Of a stretch of DNA of 45,356 nt, positions 23,905 through 31,651 are shown piece by piece. The DNA comes from Clostridia bacterium. GTDB taxonomy: Bacteria; Bacillota; Clostridia; Christensenellales; Aristaeellaceae. The position numbers and the translations under genes are program-made. The DNA is taken from contig JAFYVB010000033.1 in assembly GCA_017549335.1 (NCBI GenBank), positions 1-45,356 of the forward strand, written 5' to 3'. How positions within the stretch are numbered: position 1 is the stretch's first letter; each line of letters begins with the position of its first letter. The notes under the pieces were generated by a model. The model was not told where the DNA came from. It saw only the letters and a list, made by a program, of their open reading frames with translations, and searched no databases.

Positions 23905-26349
23905 TCAGTAGGTGATGTCTTCGCCCGTCAGGTCTTTCCACGCATCGCGCAGAACCTCCTGATTTCTCACGCCGTAGCTGGGGTCATTGGCCTGGGCTTC
24001 GGACATGGTGCGCAGGAAGTGCACGCAGTTCTGACCGCCAAAGCCGTTATCCACAATGTTATACACATGGTGCGCACGGTTATGCATGGTGGCCATGCAC
24101 CAAACGTTGTTGGGCAAAAGCACGTATACCACCTGAATATCCCAGCTCATGCCGTCAAAGGCCTTGCGCATCAGCAGCGTATCCCGCAGCGTTTCGGGCT
24201 CCACGTCCCAGTGACGTCCCTGCGAGAGATTTTTCAGCTTGAAGCTCAAGCCCGTTTCGGGGTGGTACACCGTCAGCGAATCGCCGTTGCCGATCAGCGC
24301 CTTTACTTCATCCGCCCAATGCAAAAGTCTGACGGAGGTGGGGATCACCTCGTTAAAGCCTGCGTTGTTTTCCAGATAATAGCGGGCGGGATAAGAGGCA
24401 TCCTTGGCATTGGCAGATTCCAGCATCACCTGCGTGGGGATATCCAGGAAGCCGTTGGCCACCAGATCGTTTCGCAGCTGGAAGTCCACGATGGCGTCGT
24501 GGGTGAGCTCTTCAAAGTCGCCGTCGATGGGGCACAGATAGCCCAGCTCGCGCAGCCTTGTCTGCGCCTTGGTCACCGTGGCGATCTTCTGCGCGCTGCC
24601 CATGCTGCTGGAAGAATTATAGCGGATGACTTCTTTATGGTAATCCTTGGCATTTGCCACATAGGGGAAAGCGCCGATGCCAAAGAGGATCTTGAAGGTC
24701 TGCGAACCGGCCTTGCCGTCCACGTCCAGACTGTGCTGGGTTTGGAATTTCTTTACGGCTTCCACCGTAGCGGAGTCATAGGTGCCTGTTACGGAAGAGA
24801 GGAAATTCAGCTCCTTGAGTCTGGTCTGCACCAGCAGCACGTCTTCGCCGGTATGACCGGATTTGAGGGTGCGGTCGAGGATAGCGGTATCGTACTTGGT
24901 GGACAGATCCACATAATCGCCCTTGGAGGGATCGATATTCAGGTAGGATGCATCCACATAGCCCACCTTATCGCCCCAGTAGACATTGCACCAGCCGTTA
25001 CTCTTGGCGCGGACAACGATGCGCGTGCCGTTGGGGATCTCTGTGACTTTGCCATAGCCGGTGCCCGGGCCCTTGCGAAGCTTGAGGGTGCCGTTGGCAG
25101 AGGAAGTCACCACTGTGGCAAAACGGTATTCGCCAAAACGGATACTACCGTCGGAGGGAATGGCGCCGCCGTTGCCGTTGCCCGTTACGCTGCCTGTGAT
25201 ATTGCTGCTGCCGTTGGGCGCAGAAGGCTGGCTGGGCGTGGAAGGCTGAGAAGGTTCAGAGGGCTGCGAAGGCGCTTCAGCCTCGGAAATGACCAGATAT
25301 TTGGTCATCACGTAGCCCGTATATTTACCGAAGGAAACCTTGGTCCATGTACCGTAATTCTCCAGCACGGTAACAATGGAAAGGTTGGGGATCTGATATT
25401 TTACCTTATAGCTCGTGCCGCGGCCGGAGCGAAGGTTCAGCTTGCCGCCGTCCTGGGTTTTGACCAGAGCGCTGCCGGCAGGGGCTTCGGAGGGCGTATC
25501 GGGCTGGGTAGCGGGAGGCGTTTCAGGCTGGGTGGGCTTGGGAGTAGGCGTGACGCTGCCTGCAAAGCGCAGGTACTTGGTCATCACATAGCCTTCCTTG
25601 CCGCCGTAGGTGGTTTTGCACCAGGTGGTGCCCTTATCGATGATGGAAAGCACGGTACCGGTGGGGATCTGCTTGAGAACGCCGGCGCTGGCGCTGGCCT
25701 TCTTGCGCAGGTTCAGCTTGCCGCCGTCGGCACAGTATACGGTAGCCTTGATGCCCGAAGAGCTTTCGGGGGCGGCGGTGGGCTTGGGCGTCTGCGAGGG
25801 CTGGGAGGGCGTTGTGTCAGAGGCGCCGAACACCAGGAATTTGGTCATCACATGACCGGTCTCGCCGGCATAGCGCACCTTGCACCATTTACTGCCCTTG
25901 CTGAGCACTTCGATCTCTTTGCCGTTGGGGATCAGCTTGAGCACTCTGGCAGTGGAGGAGGCCGTTTTGCGCAGGTTCAGCTTGCCCCCGTCGGCGCAGT
26001 AAACGGTGGCCTTTTCGGAAGAGGACGAGGAAGTGTTTTGGGAGGGCGCGGACGTTTCCCCGAACTTGAGGAAGGAGGTCATCACATAGCCCCATTCGCC
26101 GCCGTAATTGGTATAGCACCATTTGCTGCCCTTTTCATAAATCGTCAGCACTTCGCCGGTAGGGATCTGATCCAGCACCGTGGCGCTTGAGGAGGCGCGC
26201 TTGCGCAGGTTCAGCTTGCCCCCGTCGGCACAGCTGACCACTGCTTTCAGCTCGCTCCCTTCCTGAGATGCTGCCAATACAAAAGCCGGTTGCGCCATGA
26301 AAATCAGGCACAGCGCAGCCGCTAAAATCCGTCGTAAAACAGAGTGCAT
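23905..26349 (-). CDS. Secreted cell-wall protein: five SH3 repeats, two peptidoglycan-binding domains, C-terminal domain of unknown function
   Basis: 814 aa from ATG 26349 (AAGGAGG seven bases upstream). A signal peptide at about 1-27 is followed by five SH3-like repeats, near residues 35-90, 105-170, 197-262, 290-355 and 405-475. The first three share CADGGKLNLRK. Linkers are rich in Ser, Pro, Thr and Gln. Two PG_binding_1 domains follow at about 495-560 and 580-650 (HTGEDVLLVQTRLKELNFL; VTKAQTRLRELGYL). The last 150 residues hold conserved-looking blocks GRHWDVEP, MATMHNRAHHVYNIVDNGF and GQNCVHFLRT, similar to an unnamed domain often attached to wall-binding modules. A wall or spore-coat location is inferred. 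Confidence 0.85.
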   Translation of the reverse strand: MHSVLRRILAAALCLIFMAQPAFVLAASQEGSELKAVVSCADGGKLNLRKRASSSATVLDQIPTGEVLTIYEKGSKWCYTNYGGEWGYVMTSFLKFGETSAPSQNTSSSSSEKATVYCADGGKLNLRKTASSTARVLKLIPNGKEIEVLSKGSKWCKVRYAGETGHVMTKFLVFGASDTTPSQPSQTPKPTAAPESSSGIKATVYCADGGKLNLRKKASASAGVLKQIPTGTVLSIIDKGTTWCKTTYGGKEGYVMTKYLRFAGSVTPTPKPTQPETPPATQPDTPSEAPAGSALVKTQDGGKLNLRSGRGTSYKVKYQIPNLSIVTVLENYGTWTKVSFGKYTGYVMTKYLVISEAEAPSQPSEPSQPSTPSQPSAPNGSSNITGSVTGNGNGGAIPSDGSIRFGEYRFATVVTSSANGTLKLRKGPGTGYGKVTEIPNGTRIVVRAKSNGWCNVYWGDKVGYVDASYLNIDPSKGDYVDLSTKYDTAILDRTLKSGHTGEDVLLVQTRLKELNFLSSVTGTYDSATVEAVKKFQTQHSLDVDGKAGSQTFKILFGIGAFPYVANAKDYHKEVIRYNSSSSMGSAQKIATVTKAQTRLRELGYLCPIDGDFEELTHDAIVDFQLRNDLVANGFLDIPTQVMLESANAKDASYPARYYLENNAGFNEVIPTSVRLLHWADEVKALIGNGDSLTVYHPETGLSFKLKNLSQGRHWDVEPETLRDTLLMRKAFDGMSWDIQVVYVLLPNNVWCMATMHNRAHHVYNIVDNGFGGQNCVHFLRTMSEAQANDPSYGVRNQEVLRDAWKDLTGEDITY
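25430..26245 (-). repeat. Repeated SH3-coding DNA segments
   Basis: Near-identical stretches around CGCAGGTTCAGCTTGCC(C/G)CCGTCGGC (plus-strand reading) recur at about 25700-25740, 25966-26005 and 26202-26240, with a diverged copy near 25432. They encode the start of SH3 repeats 3, 2, 1 and 4. The high identity suggests recent duplication or gene conversion within the gene. Confidence 0.75.
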
Positions 26350-26377
26350 AATCAAGCCTCCTTATGTACTGTATTTC

Positions 26378-26406
26378 ATTTTATCACATTATTTCATTCA
26401 TGTAAA
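26378..26406 (-). promoter_or_regulatory. Promoter of the five-SH3 protein gene
   Basis: Minus strand: TTTACA (26406-26401), 17-bp spacer, TAAAAT (26383-26378), about 29 bases before the ATG. Confidence 0.7.
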
Positions 26407-26468
26407 CACTTGTTGCAAAATTGTTACACGCGTCCGGAAAATTAATACGGCAAAAATACACATTTTTT

Positions 26469-26498
26469 TTGCACACGTTCTCCGGGTTATGTTATAAT
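26469..26498 (+). promoter_or_regulatory. Promoter of the ABC exporter operon
   Basis: TTGCAC (26469-26474), 18-bp spacer, TATAAT (26493-26498); AAGGAGG follows at 26531-26537. Confidence 0.72.
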
Positions 26499-26546
26499 CA
26501 TTTATATTGGAAACAATTCTGAAGCCACACAAGGAGGCACTCTGCC

Positions 26547-28259
26547 TTGAAACTGATTTTGCAATACGTCAAGCCCTATTGGCGGCGGGTGGCGGCAGGC
26601 ATGTCCGTAAAGCTGCTGGGCACGGTGATGGATCTGCTGATCCCCTATATTCTGGCCTACATCATCGATACCGTCACACCCCGCGGCGATATGCGGGGCG
26701 TGCTCCTTTGGGGCGGATTGATGATCTTCTGCTCGGCTGCAGCGCTGATTTTGAACGTGCTGGCCAACCGCTCGGCTGCGGTGGTGTCCAGAGACTGTAC
26801 CCGCAGGCTGCGCCACGATCTGTTCGGTCATATCGTGCGCATGACCTCCCGGGAGATCGACCGCATCACCATCCCCTCGCTGATCTCCCGCATGACCACC
26901 GATACCTTTTATATTTACCGCACGCTGGGCATGACGCAGCGCTTGGGCATACGCGCGCCCATCATGCTGCTGGGCGGCATTCTGATCACCCTCACGCTGG
27001 ACCCCGTGCTGTCGCTGATCCTTATCGTCATGCTGCCCTTTATGGCGGGTATCGTGGTATTTATCTCCCGCAAGGGCATTCCCATGTATGAAAACCTGCA
27101 GCGGCGGGTGGATATGCTGGTGCGCACCGTGCGCGAAAACGCCTCCGGCGTGCGCATCATCAAGGCGCTGGGCAAGGGCGAGGACGAGAAAAAGCGTTTC
27201 CATGAGATCAACAAGGGCGTTGCCCAGCAGGAAACGAAGGCCTCCGCCATCATGGCTGTCAACAACCCCACCATGCAGTTCCTGCTGTATTTCGGTCTGG
27301 TGCTGGTGGTGCTGGCAGGCGCAAAGCGTGTGGATTCGGGGCTGACCCAGCCGGGCAAGATCATGGCGTTCCTCAGTTATTTTACCATCATTCTCAACGC
27401 CATGCTGTCCGTTACCCGCTTCCTGACCATGTTTTCCAAGGCGCTGGCCTCTGCCAACCGCATTGAAGAGGTCATGGCTACTCCCGTTGAAACCGAAAAA
27501 ATGCTGGATGCCGCCGCGGAAAGCGACGCTCCCCACATCGAATTCAAAAACGTCACCTTCTCCTACGGCGGCGTGCAGCCCAGTGTGGAGAACATTTCCT
27601 TCCGTCTTGAGCGCGGACAGACGCTGGGTATTTTAGGCCCCACGGGTGCCGGAAAATCCACGCTGATCCGCCTGCTGCTGCGCTTTTACGACACCGATGA
27701 AGGGGCCGTGCTGGTAAACGGCCGGGACGTGCGCGCCCTGCCCCTGAAAGAGCTGCGCCAAAGCGTGGGCGTGGTGTTCCAGAGCGATGCGCTGTTCCGC
27801 GGCACCATCGAAGAAAACATCCGTCTGGGCCGCGAGATCTCCATGGAGGAGATCCATGACGCCCTCTCCCGCGCCCAGGCAGAAGCCTTTGTTTCCGAAA
27901 AGGGCGGCACGGACAGCGAAGTGCATTCCCACGGCTCCAACTTCTCCGGCGGTCAGCAGCAGCGGCTGCTCCTCGCCCGTGCGCTGGCAGGAACGCCCGA
28001 TATTCTTTTGCTGGACGACGCCACCAGCGCTCTGGACTTCAAGACCGAAGCCGCCTTCCGCAAGGCGCTGCGGGAAAAGAGCGAGGACATCACCACCGTG
28101 ATCGTCGCCCAGCGCATCAGCGCCGTGATGCACTGCGATCAGATCCTGGTGATGGAAGACGGCCGGTGCATGGGGCTTGGCACCCATGAAGAACTGATGA
28201 AATCCTGCGATCTTTACCGCGAGATTGCTGCGCTGCAGATCGGAGGTGAGGCGGTATGA
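26547..28259 (+). CDS. ABC exporter half-transporter, degenerate-site subunit
   Basis: 570 aa from TTG 26547, nine bases after AAGGAGG. Six membrane helices in the N-terminal half are followed by a nucleotide-binding domain. Walker A is GPTGAGKST, the signature is FSGGQQQR, and Walker B is ILLLDDATSALD. The catalytic Glu after Walker B is Asp, and the switch His is Gln (VIVAQRIS). These changes are typical of the degenerate-site partner in heterodimeric exporters of the TM287/288 or BmrCD kind. The stop overlaps the start of the second subunit (ATGA). The substrate (drug, lipid or peptide) is unknown. Confidence 0.92.
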   Translation: MKLILQYVKPYWRRVAAGMSVKLLGTVMDLLIPYILAYIIDTVTPRGDMRGVLLWGGLMIFCSAAALILNVLANRSAAVVSRDCTRRLRHDLFGHIVRMTSREIDRITIPSLISRMTTDTFYIYRTLGMTQRLGIRAPIMLLGGILITLTLDPVLSLILIVMLPFMAGIVVFISRKGIPMYENLQRRVDMLVRTVRENASGVRIIKALGKGEDEKKRFHEINKGVAQQETKASAIMAVNNPTMQFLLYFGLVLVVLAGAKRVDSGLTQPGKIMAFLSYFTIILNAMLSVTRFLTMFSKALASANRIEEVMATPVETEKMLDAAAESDAPHIEFKNVTFSYGGVQPSVENISFRLERGQTLGILGPTGAGKSTLIRLLLRFYDTDEGAVLVNGRDVRALPLKELRQSVGVVFQSDALFRGTIEENIRLGREISMEEIHDALSRAQAEAFVSEKGGTDSEVHSHGSNFSGGQQQRLLLARALAGTPDILLLDDATSALDFKTEAAFRKALREKSEDITTVIVAQRISAVMHCDQILVMEDGRCMGLGTHEELMKSCDLYREIAALQIGGEAV

Positions 28260-30106
28260 TGGGTCCCATGGGCAGAGGCGGCGGCCGGTACGGCGGACGC
28301 AACAATTCCGCCAATCCCCGCATGCAGGAAGAATTCAAAAAGCCCCGCCGCGGCGTACTTTTGCGCCTTGGCAAGTACATCTGGCAGTTCAAGTGGCTCA
28401 TGCTGCTGGCGCTGATCCTGACCATCGGCAGCAATTCCTTTGCGCTGGTGGGCCCCACGCTGTCGGGCAAGGCCATCGACTGCATCGGCACCGAGGCCGG
28501 CAAGGTGGATTTTGCAGGCGTGGGACGCTACGCGCTTCTCATGCTGCTGTTCTACTTCGGCTCGTCGGTGATGAGCTATCTTCTTTCCATTCTGATGGTG
28601 TACATCAGCCGCAACGTTACCCTGCGGATGCGCCGGGATATGTTCAACCGCCTGTGCGATATGCCGGTGGGCTATTTTGACACCCATCCCGTGGGCGACG
28701 TGATCAGCCGCCTGTTTTACGATACCGACACCATCAATACCTCCCTGTCCACCGATATCGTATCCATCCTCGCTTCCTCCATCACCATCGTGGGCTCTCT
28801 GGGCATGATGTTCAGCATCTCCCGCGTGCTGGTGCTGGTGTTTGTGGTCACCGTACCCCTGTCCATTCTCCTCACCCGCTTTGTCACCAGCCATACCGCG
28901 CCCCTTTTCCGCAAGCGCTCCCGCAAAATGGGCGAGCTGAACGGCTTTGTGGAAGAAAAGATCTCGGGCATGAAGACGCTGAAGGCCTATCACCAGGAAG
29001 GCAACGTGCTGTCCGATCTGGATGACATCAACGAGCAGGTGGTGCAGGCCTACTACAAGAGCGAGTACTACGGCAGCCTCATGGGCCCGTCGGTCAGCTT
29101 CATCAACAACCTGTCCCTGTCGCTGATCAGCGTGCTGGGCGGCATTCTGTACATGACGGGCGGCTTCAATATCGGCCCCATTGCCGTTGCAGGCATGACC
29201 ATCGGCGGCATCTCTTCCTTTATTATGTACAGCCGCAAGTTCGCCGGCCCCATCAACGAGATCGCCAACATCTACGGCGAACTGCAGTCCGCGCTGGCGG
29301 CGGCAGACCGCGTATTCACGCTGCTGGATGAACCCCTGGAAGGCGCAGACGCGGAAAACGCCGTTGAACTCCATGACGCAGAGGGCAACGTGGCCATGCA
29401 GGACGTATGCTTTGGCTACACCCCTGAAAAAACGGTACTGAAAAATCTGTCCCTCACGGCAAAAAGCGGCAGCCTGATCGCCATCGTCGGCCCCACCGGC
29501 GCCGGCAAGACCACGCTGATCAACCTGCTGATGCGCTTTTATGACATCCACTCGGGCAAGATCACCGTGGACGGTCATGACATCCGCACCCTCACCCGCC
29601 GCAGCCTGCGGGGCGCATACTCCATGGTCTTGCAGGATACCTGGCTGTTCTCGGGCACCATCTACGAAAACATCGCCTATGCCAATCCCAACGCCACCCG
29701 CGACGAGGTGATCGCCGCCGCCAAGGCCGCCCGCATCCACCGTTATATTATGAGTCTGCCCGAGGGCTATGACACTGTGATCACCGACGACGGCGCCAAC
29801 ATCTCCAAGGGTCAGAAGCAGCTGATGACCATCGCCCGCGCCATGCTGGTCAACGCCAATATGCTAATCCTGGACGAAGCCACCAGCAACGTGGATACCC
29901 GTACCGAAGCCCATATCCAGCAGGCCATGCGCCGCCTGATGCAGGATAAAACCTGCTTTGTGGTCGCACATCGCCTGTCCACCATTCAGAACGCCGACCT
30001 CATCCTCGTGGTGCGCGACGGCAACGTGGTGGAAAGCGGCACTCACAAAGAGCTGATGCAAAAGGGCGGCTTCTACCGGGAAATGTACGACGCGCAGTTC
30101 TGTTGA
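28256..30106 (+). CDS. ABC exporter half-transporter, catalytic-site subunit
   Basis: 616 aa; a second ATG follows directly at 28259. A short Gly/Arg-rich N-terminal extension (MGRGGGRYGGRN) precedes the six-helix membrane domain and the nucleotide-binding domain. Walker A is GPTGAGKTT, Walker B is LILDEATSNVD with the catalytic Glu, and the switch His is in VVAHRLS. The signature is altered to ISKGQKQ. This is complementary to the first subunit: the active ATP site would use this Walker B with the partner's FSGGQ, and the other site is degenerate. The genes overlap by 4 bases, so a heterodimer is expected. Confidence 0.93.
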   Translation: MMGPMGRGGGRYGGRNNSANPRMQEEFKKPRRGVLLRLGKYIWQFKWLMLLALILTIGSNSFALVGPTLSGKAIDCIGTEAGKVDFAGVGRYALLMLLFYFGSSVMSYLLSILMVYISRNVTLRMRRDMFNRLCDMPVGYFDTHPVGDVISRLFYDTDTINTSLSTDIVSILASSITIVGSLGMMFSISRVLVLVFVVTVPLSILLTRFVTSHTAPLFRKRSRKMGELNGFVEEKISGMKTLKAYHQEGNVLSDLDDINEQVVQAYYKSEYYGSLMGPSVSFINNLSLSLISVLGGILYMTGGFNIGPIAVAGMTIGGISSFIMYSRKFAGPINEIANIYGELQSALAAADRVFTLLDEPLEGADAENAVELHDAEGNVAMQDVCFGYTPEKTVLKNLSLTAKSGSLIAIVGPTGAGKTTLINLLMRFYDIHSGKITVDGHDIRTLTRRSLRGAYSMVLQDTWLFSGTIYENIAYANPNATRDEVIAAAKAARIHRYIMSLPEGYDTVITDDGANISKGQKQLMTIARAMLVNANMLILDEATSNVDTRTEAHIQQAMRRLMQDKTCFVVAHRLSTIQNADLILVVRDGNVVESGTHKELMQKGGFYREMYDAQFC

Positions 30107-30110
30107 TCAA

Positions 30111-30158
30111 AAAAAATCATCCGTGTAAAAAAATTTTTATTTTTCATGGATGATTTTT
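30111..30158 (+). terminator. Intrinsic terminator of the ABC exporter operon
   Basis: An A-run and ATCATCC (30111-30122) pair with GGATGAT followed by TTTTT (30148-30158), around an AT-rich loop. The long stem is also readable in the other direction. Confidence 0.75.
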
Positions 30159-30221
30159 CCTTTCTGTTCCGTTGTATAGGCAGAACCGCCCATGTACGGA
30201 GGATCAAAGGAGGAAATCATT

Positions 30222-30944
30222 ATGATTTTTAAGAAGCACCGTCGTATCTTCATGCAGATTGCAGCCGTTTTGCTGCTTCTTGTTTCGCTCACCGGCTTTG
30301 CTGCGGCGGCAGAACTCCCTGTCCTTCTGCCCACCGAAGGAGAGTTTTTCAACACCGACGTTTATGACGGCATGAACGAATGGCCGCATTACAGCCCCGA
30401 CGGCGAGCATTACGGCTTTGATGAAGATTTCTGGGATGGCTGCTCGGTCTATTGCGCCGTTGAAAAATCCAGCGTGACCGCCAAGAGCAGCAGCACCCTG
30501 GATCCCCAGAGCAAATACACCTACGGCGCTGCCCATCTGGTGGACGGCAAGCGGGATACCGTATGGTCGGAAGGCGCCAAGGGTCACGGTATCGGCCAGA
30601 GCGTGACCATCACCGAAAACATCAAACTGCACAGCGATGAAAAGAAGATCGATTACCTGTCGCTGTGCATCGTCAACGGCTATATCCGCACCCCTGAAAC
30701 GTGGAAAAACAACAGCCGCGTAAAGACGATGACCCTCTCCGTCAACGGAAAGGAACTGTGCCGGCTGCAGCTGAACGACACCATGAAGCCCCAGTATTTT
30801 GATCTGACCTCCCTTGGCATCACAAACAGCTCGGGCAAAAACATCACCTTCCGCCTCACCATCAAGGACGTGTATCCCGGCGAGAAATATCAGGATACCT
30901 GCCTGACCGGCGTGGAATTCCAGTTCTTCGCCCCCAGCCATTGA
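30222..30944 (+). CDS. Secreted discoidin/NADase-type glycan-binding-like protein
   Basis: 240 aa from ATG 30222, eight bases after AAAGGAGG. A signal peptide (about 1-34) ends AAAA. The body contains SSTLDPQSKYTYGAAHLVDGKRDTVW, a pattern of discoidin-like or NADase-type glycan-binding domains in which a folded beta sandwich begins with an Asn/Ser-rich strand and has a DG.RDT.W turn. FDLTSLGI and ITFRLTIKDVYPGEKYQDTCLTGVEF complete the sandwich. No catalytic domain is present. The protein probably binds a surface glycan; this is inference. The gene stands alone between two terminators. Confidence 0.72.
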   Translation: MIFKKHRRIFMQIAAVLLLLVSLTGFAAAAELPVLLPTEGEFFNTDVYDGMNEWPHYSPDGEHYGFDEDFWDGCSVYCAVEKSSVTAKSSSTLDPQSKYTYGAAHLVDGKRDTVWSEGAKGHGIGQSVTITENIKLHSDEKKIDYLSLCIVNGYIRTPETWKNNSRVKTMTLSVNGKELCRLQLNDTMKPQYFDLTSLGITNSSGKNITFRLTIKDVYPGEKYQDTCLTGVEFQFFAPSH

Positions 30945-30971
30945 TCCCGTACATCCGCAACAAATAAAAGC

Positions 30972-30999
30972 CCGGGAGCCGATTTGCTCCCGGTTTTTT
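30972..30999 (+). terminator. Intrinsic terminator
   Basis: An 8-bp stem CCGGGAGC/GCTCCCGG (30972-30979 with 30986-30993), a 6-base loop, then TTTTTT. It closes the secreted-protein gene and faces the convergent ECF gene. Confidence 0.86.
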
Positions 31000-31000
31000 G

Positions 31001-31558
31001 TTATCTCATTTTTTCCAGTATTCCCGCGCTTTTCAGCATGGGGTAGATGGCCCGCAGCAGCACGGGAGCGGCGATCATGGCGAAAACGGCGTTGATCAGC
31101 GAGGGGATGAACTTGCTGAGCATGGTGGCCCACACCGCGTCCATGGGGAAGGCGTACACATACGCCTGAAAAACAAAGGTTTTCAGCATATACAGCGCCA
31201 CATAGGTCAGCGCGCCGATGACGCCGGCCACGCAGCTGCGCAGAAAAGGCGTAAAGACTTTGACCTTCCACATGATCAGGCCGCACACATAGGCCATAGC
31301 GCCCTTTGAAACAAAGGTGATGATGGCGTCAATAAAGGTGTAGCCGTTAAAAAGATCGTACAGCGCCGAGCCCAGACCCGCGGTCACGCCGCCCATGGCA
31401 GGGCCGAACAGCATACCCGACAGCAGGCACATGGCGTTGGCAAAATGTACCTTAGAGCCCAGGAAGGGGAAGCGGAACATGGTGACCACATAGATAATGG
31501 CGATCATCACGCCCATAAAGGTGAGGTTGTATACGTTCAGTTTTTGCTTGCGATGCAT
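31001..31558 (-). CDS. ECF transporter S component (vitamin uptake)
   Basis: 185 aa hydrophobic protein with about five to six membrane segments. The N-terminal block TFMGVMIAIIYVVTMF, the FANAMCLLSGMLFGP turn and the GLGSALYDLF motif are characteristic of S components of energy-coupling factor vitamin transporters. It needs EcfA, EcfA' and EcfT, which are not in the window, so it would use the shared module. It is divergent from a MocR regulator and the two share an inverted-repeat operator. MocR neighbours often concern vitamin B6, so a pyridoxine-type ligand is a reasonable guess, not a demonstrated one. ATG 31558 has AAGGAG upstream. Confidence 0.85.
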   Translation of the reverse strand: MHRKQKLNVYNLTFMGVMIAIIYVVTMFRFPFLGSKVHFANAMCLLSGMLFGPAMGGVTAGLGSALYDLFNGYTFIDAIITFVSKGAMAYVCGLIMWKVKVFTPFLRSCVAGVIGALTYVALYMLKTFVFQAYVYAFPMDAVWATMLSKFIPSLINAVFAMIAAPVLLRAIYPMLKSAGILEKMR

Positions 31559-31570
31559 TCATTTCACTCC

Positions 31571-31599
31571 TTGCCGTTTCGGTGAAAATAGTGTACAAT
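31571..31599 (+). promoter_or_regulatory. Promoter of the MocR-type gene
   Basis: TTGCCG (31571-31576), 17-bp spacer, TACAAT (31594-31599). Transcription would start near 31606, inside the left half of the inverted repeat. Confidence 0.62.
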
Positions 31600-31602
31600 A
31601 CT

Positions 31603-31651
31603 ATCTGGTGATATAAAATAACCACTTGCGGAGAAAATAATATAACCAGAT
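31603..31651. promoter_or_regulatory. Inverted-repeat operator between ECF S and MocR genes
   Basis: ATCTGGTGATAT (31603-31614) is repeated in inverted orientation as ATATAACCAGAT (31640-31651), 11 of 12 bases matching. The left half covers the start of the mocR-type transcript and the right half covers its start codon. MocR proteins bind spaced repeats next to their own gene, so this is the likely autoregulatory site controlling both divergent genes. Confidence 0.65.

Noticed and set aside
24019-26190. Long plus-strand open frame opposite the SH3-repeat protein
   Set aside because: Its repeats merely mirror the repeated SH3 codons of the minus strand; no start site or recognisable domain.
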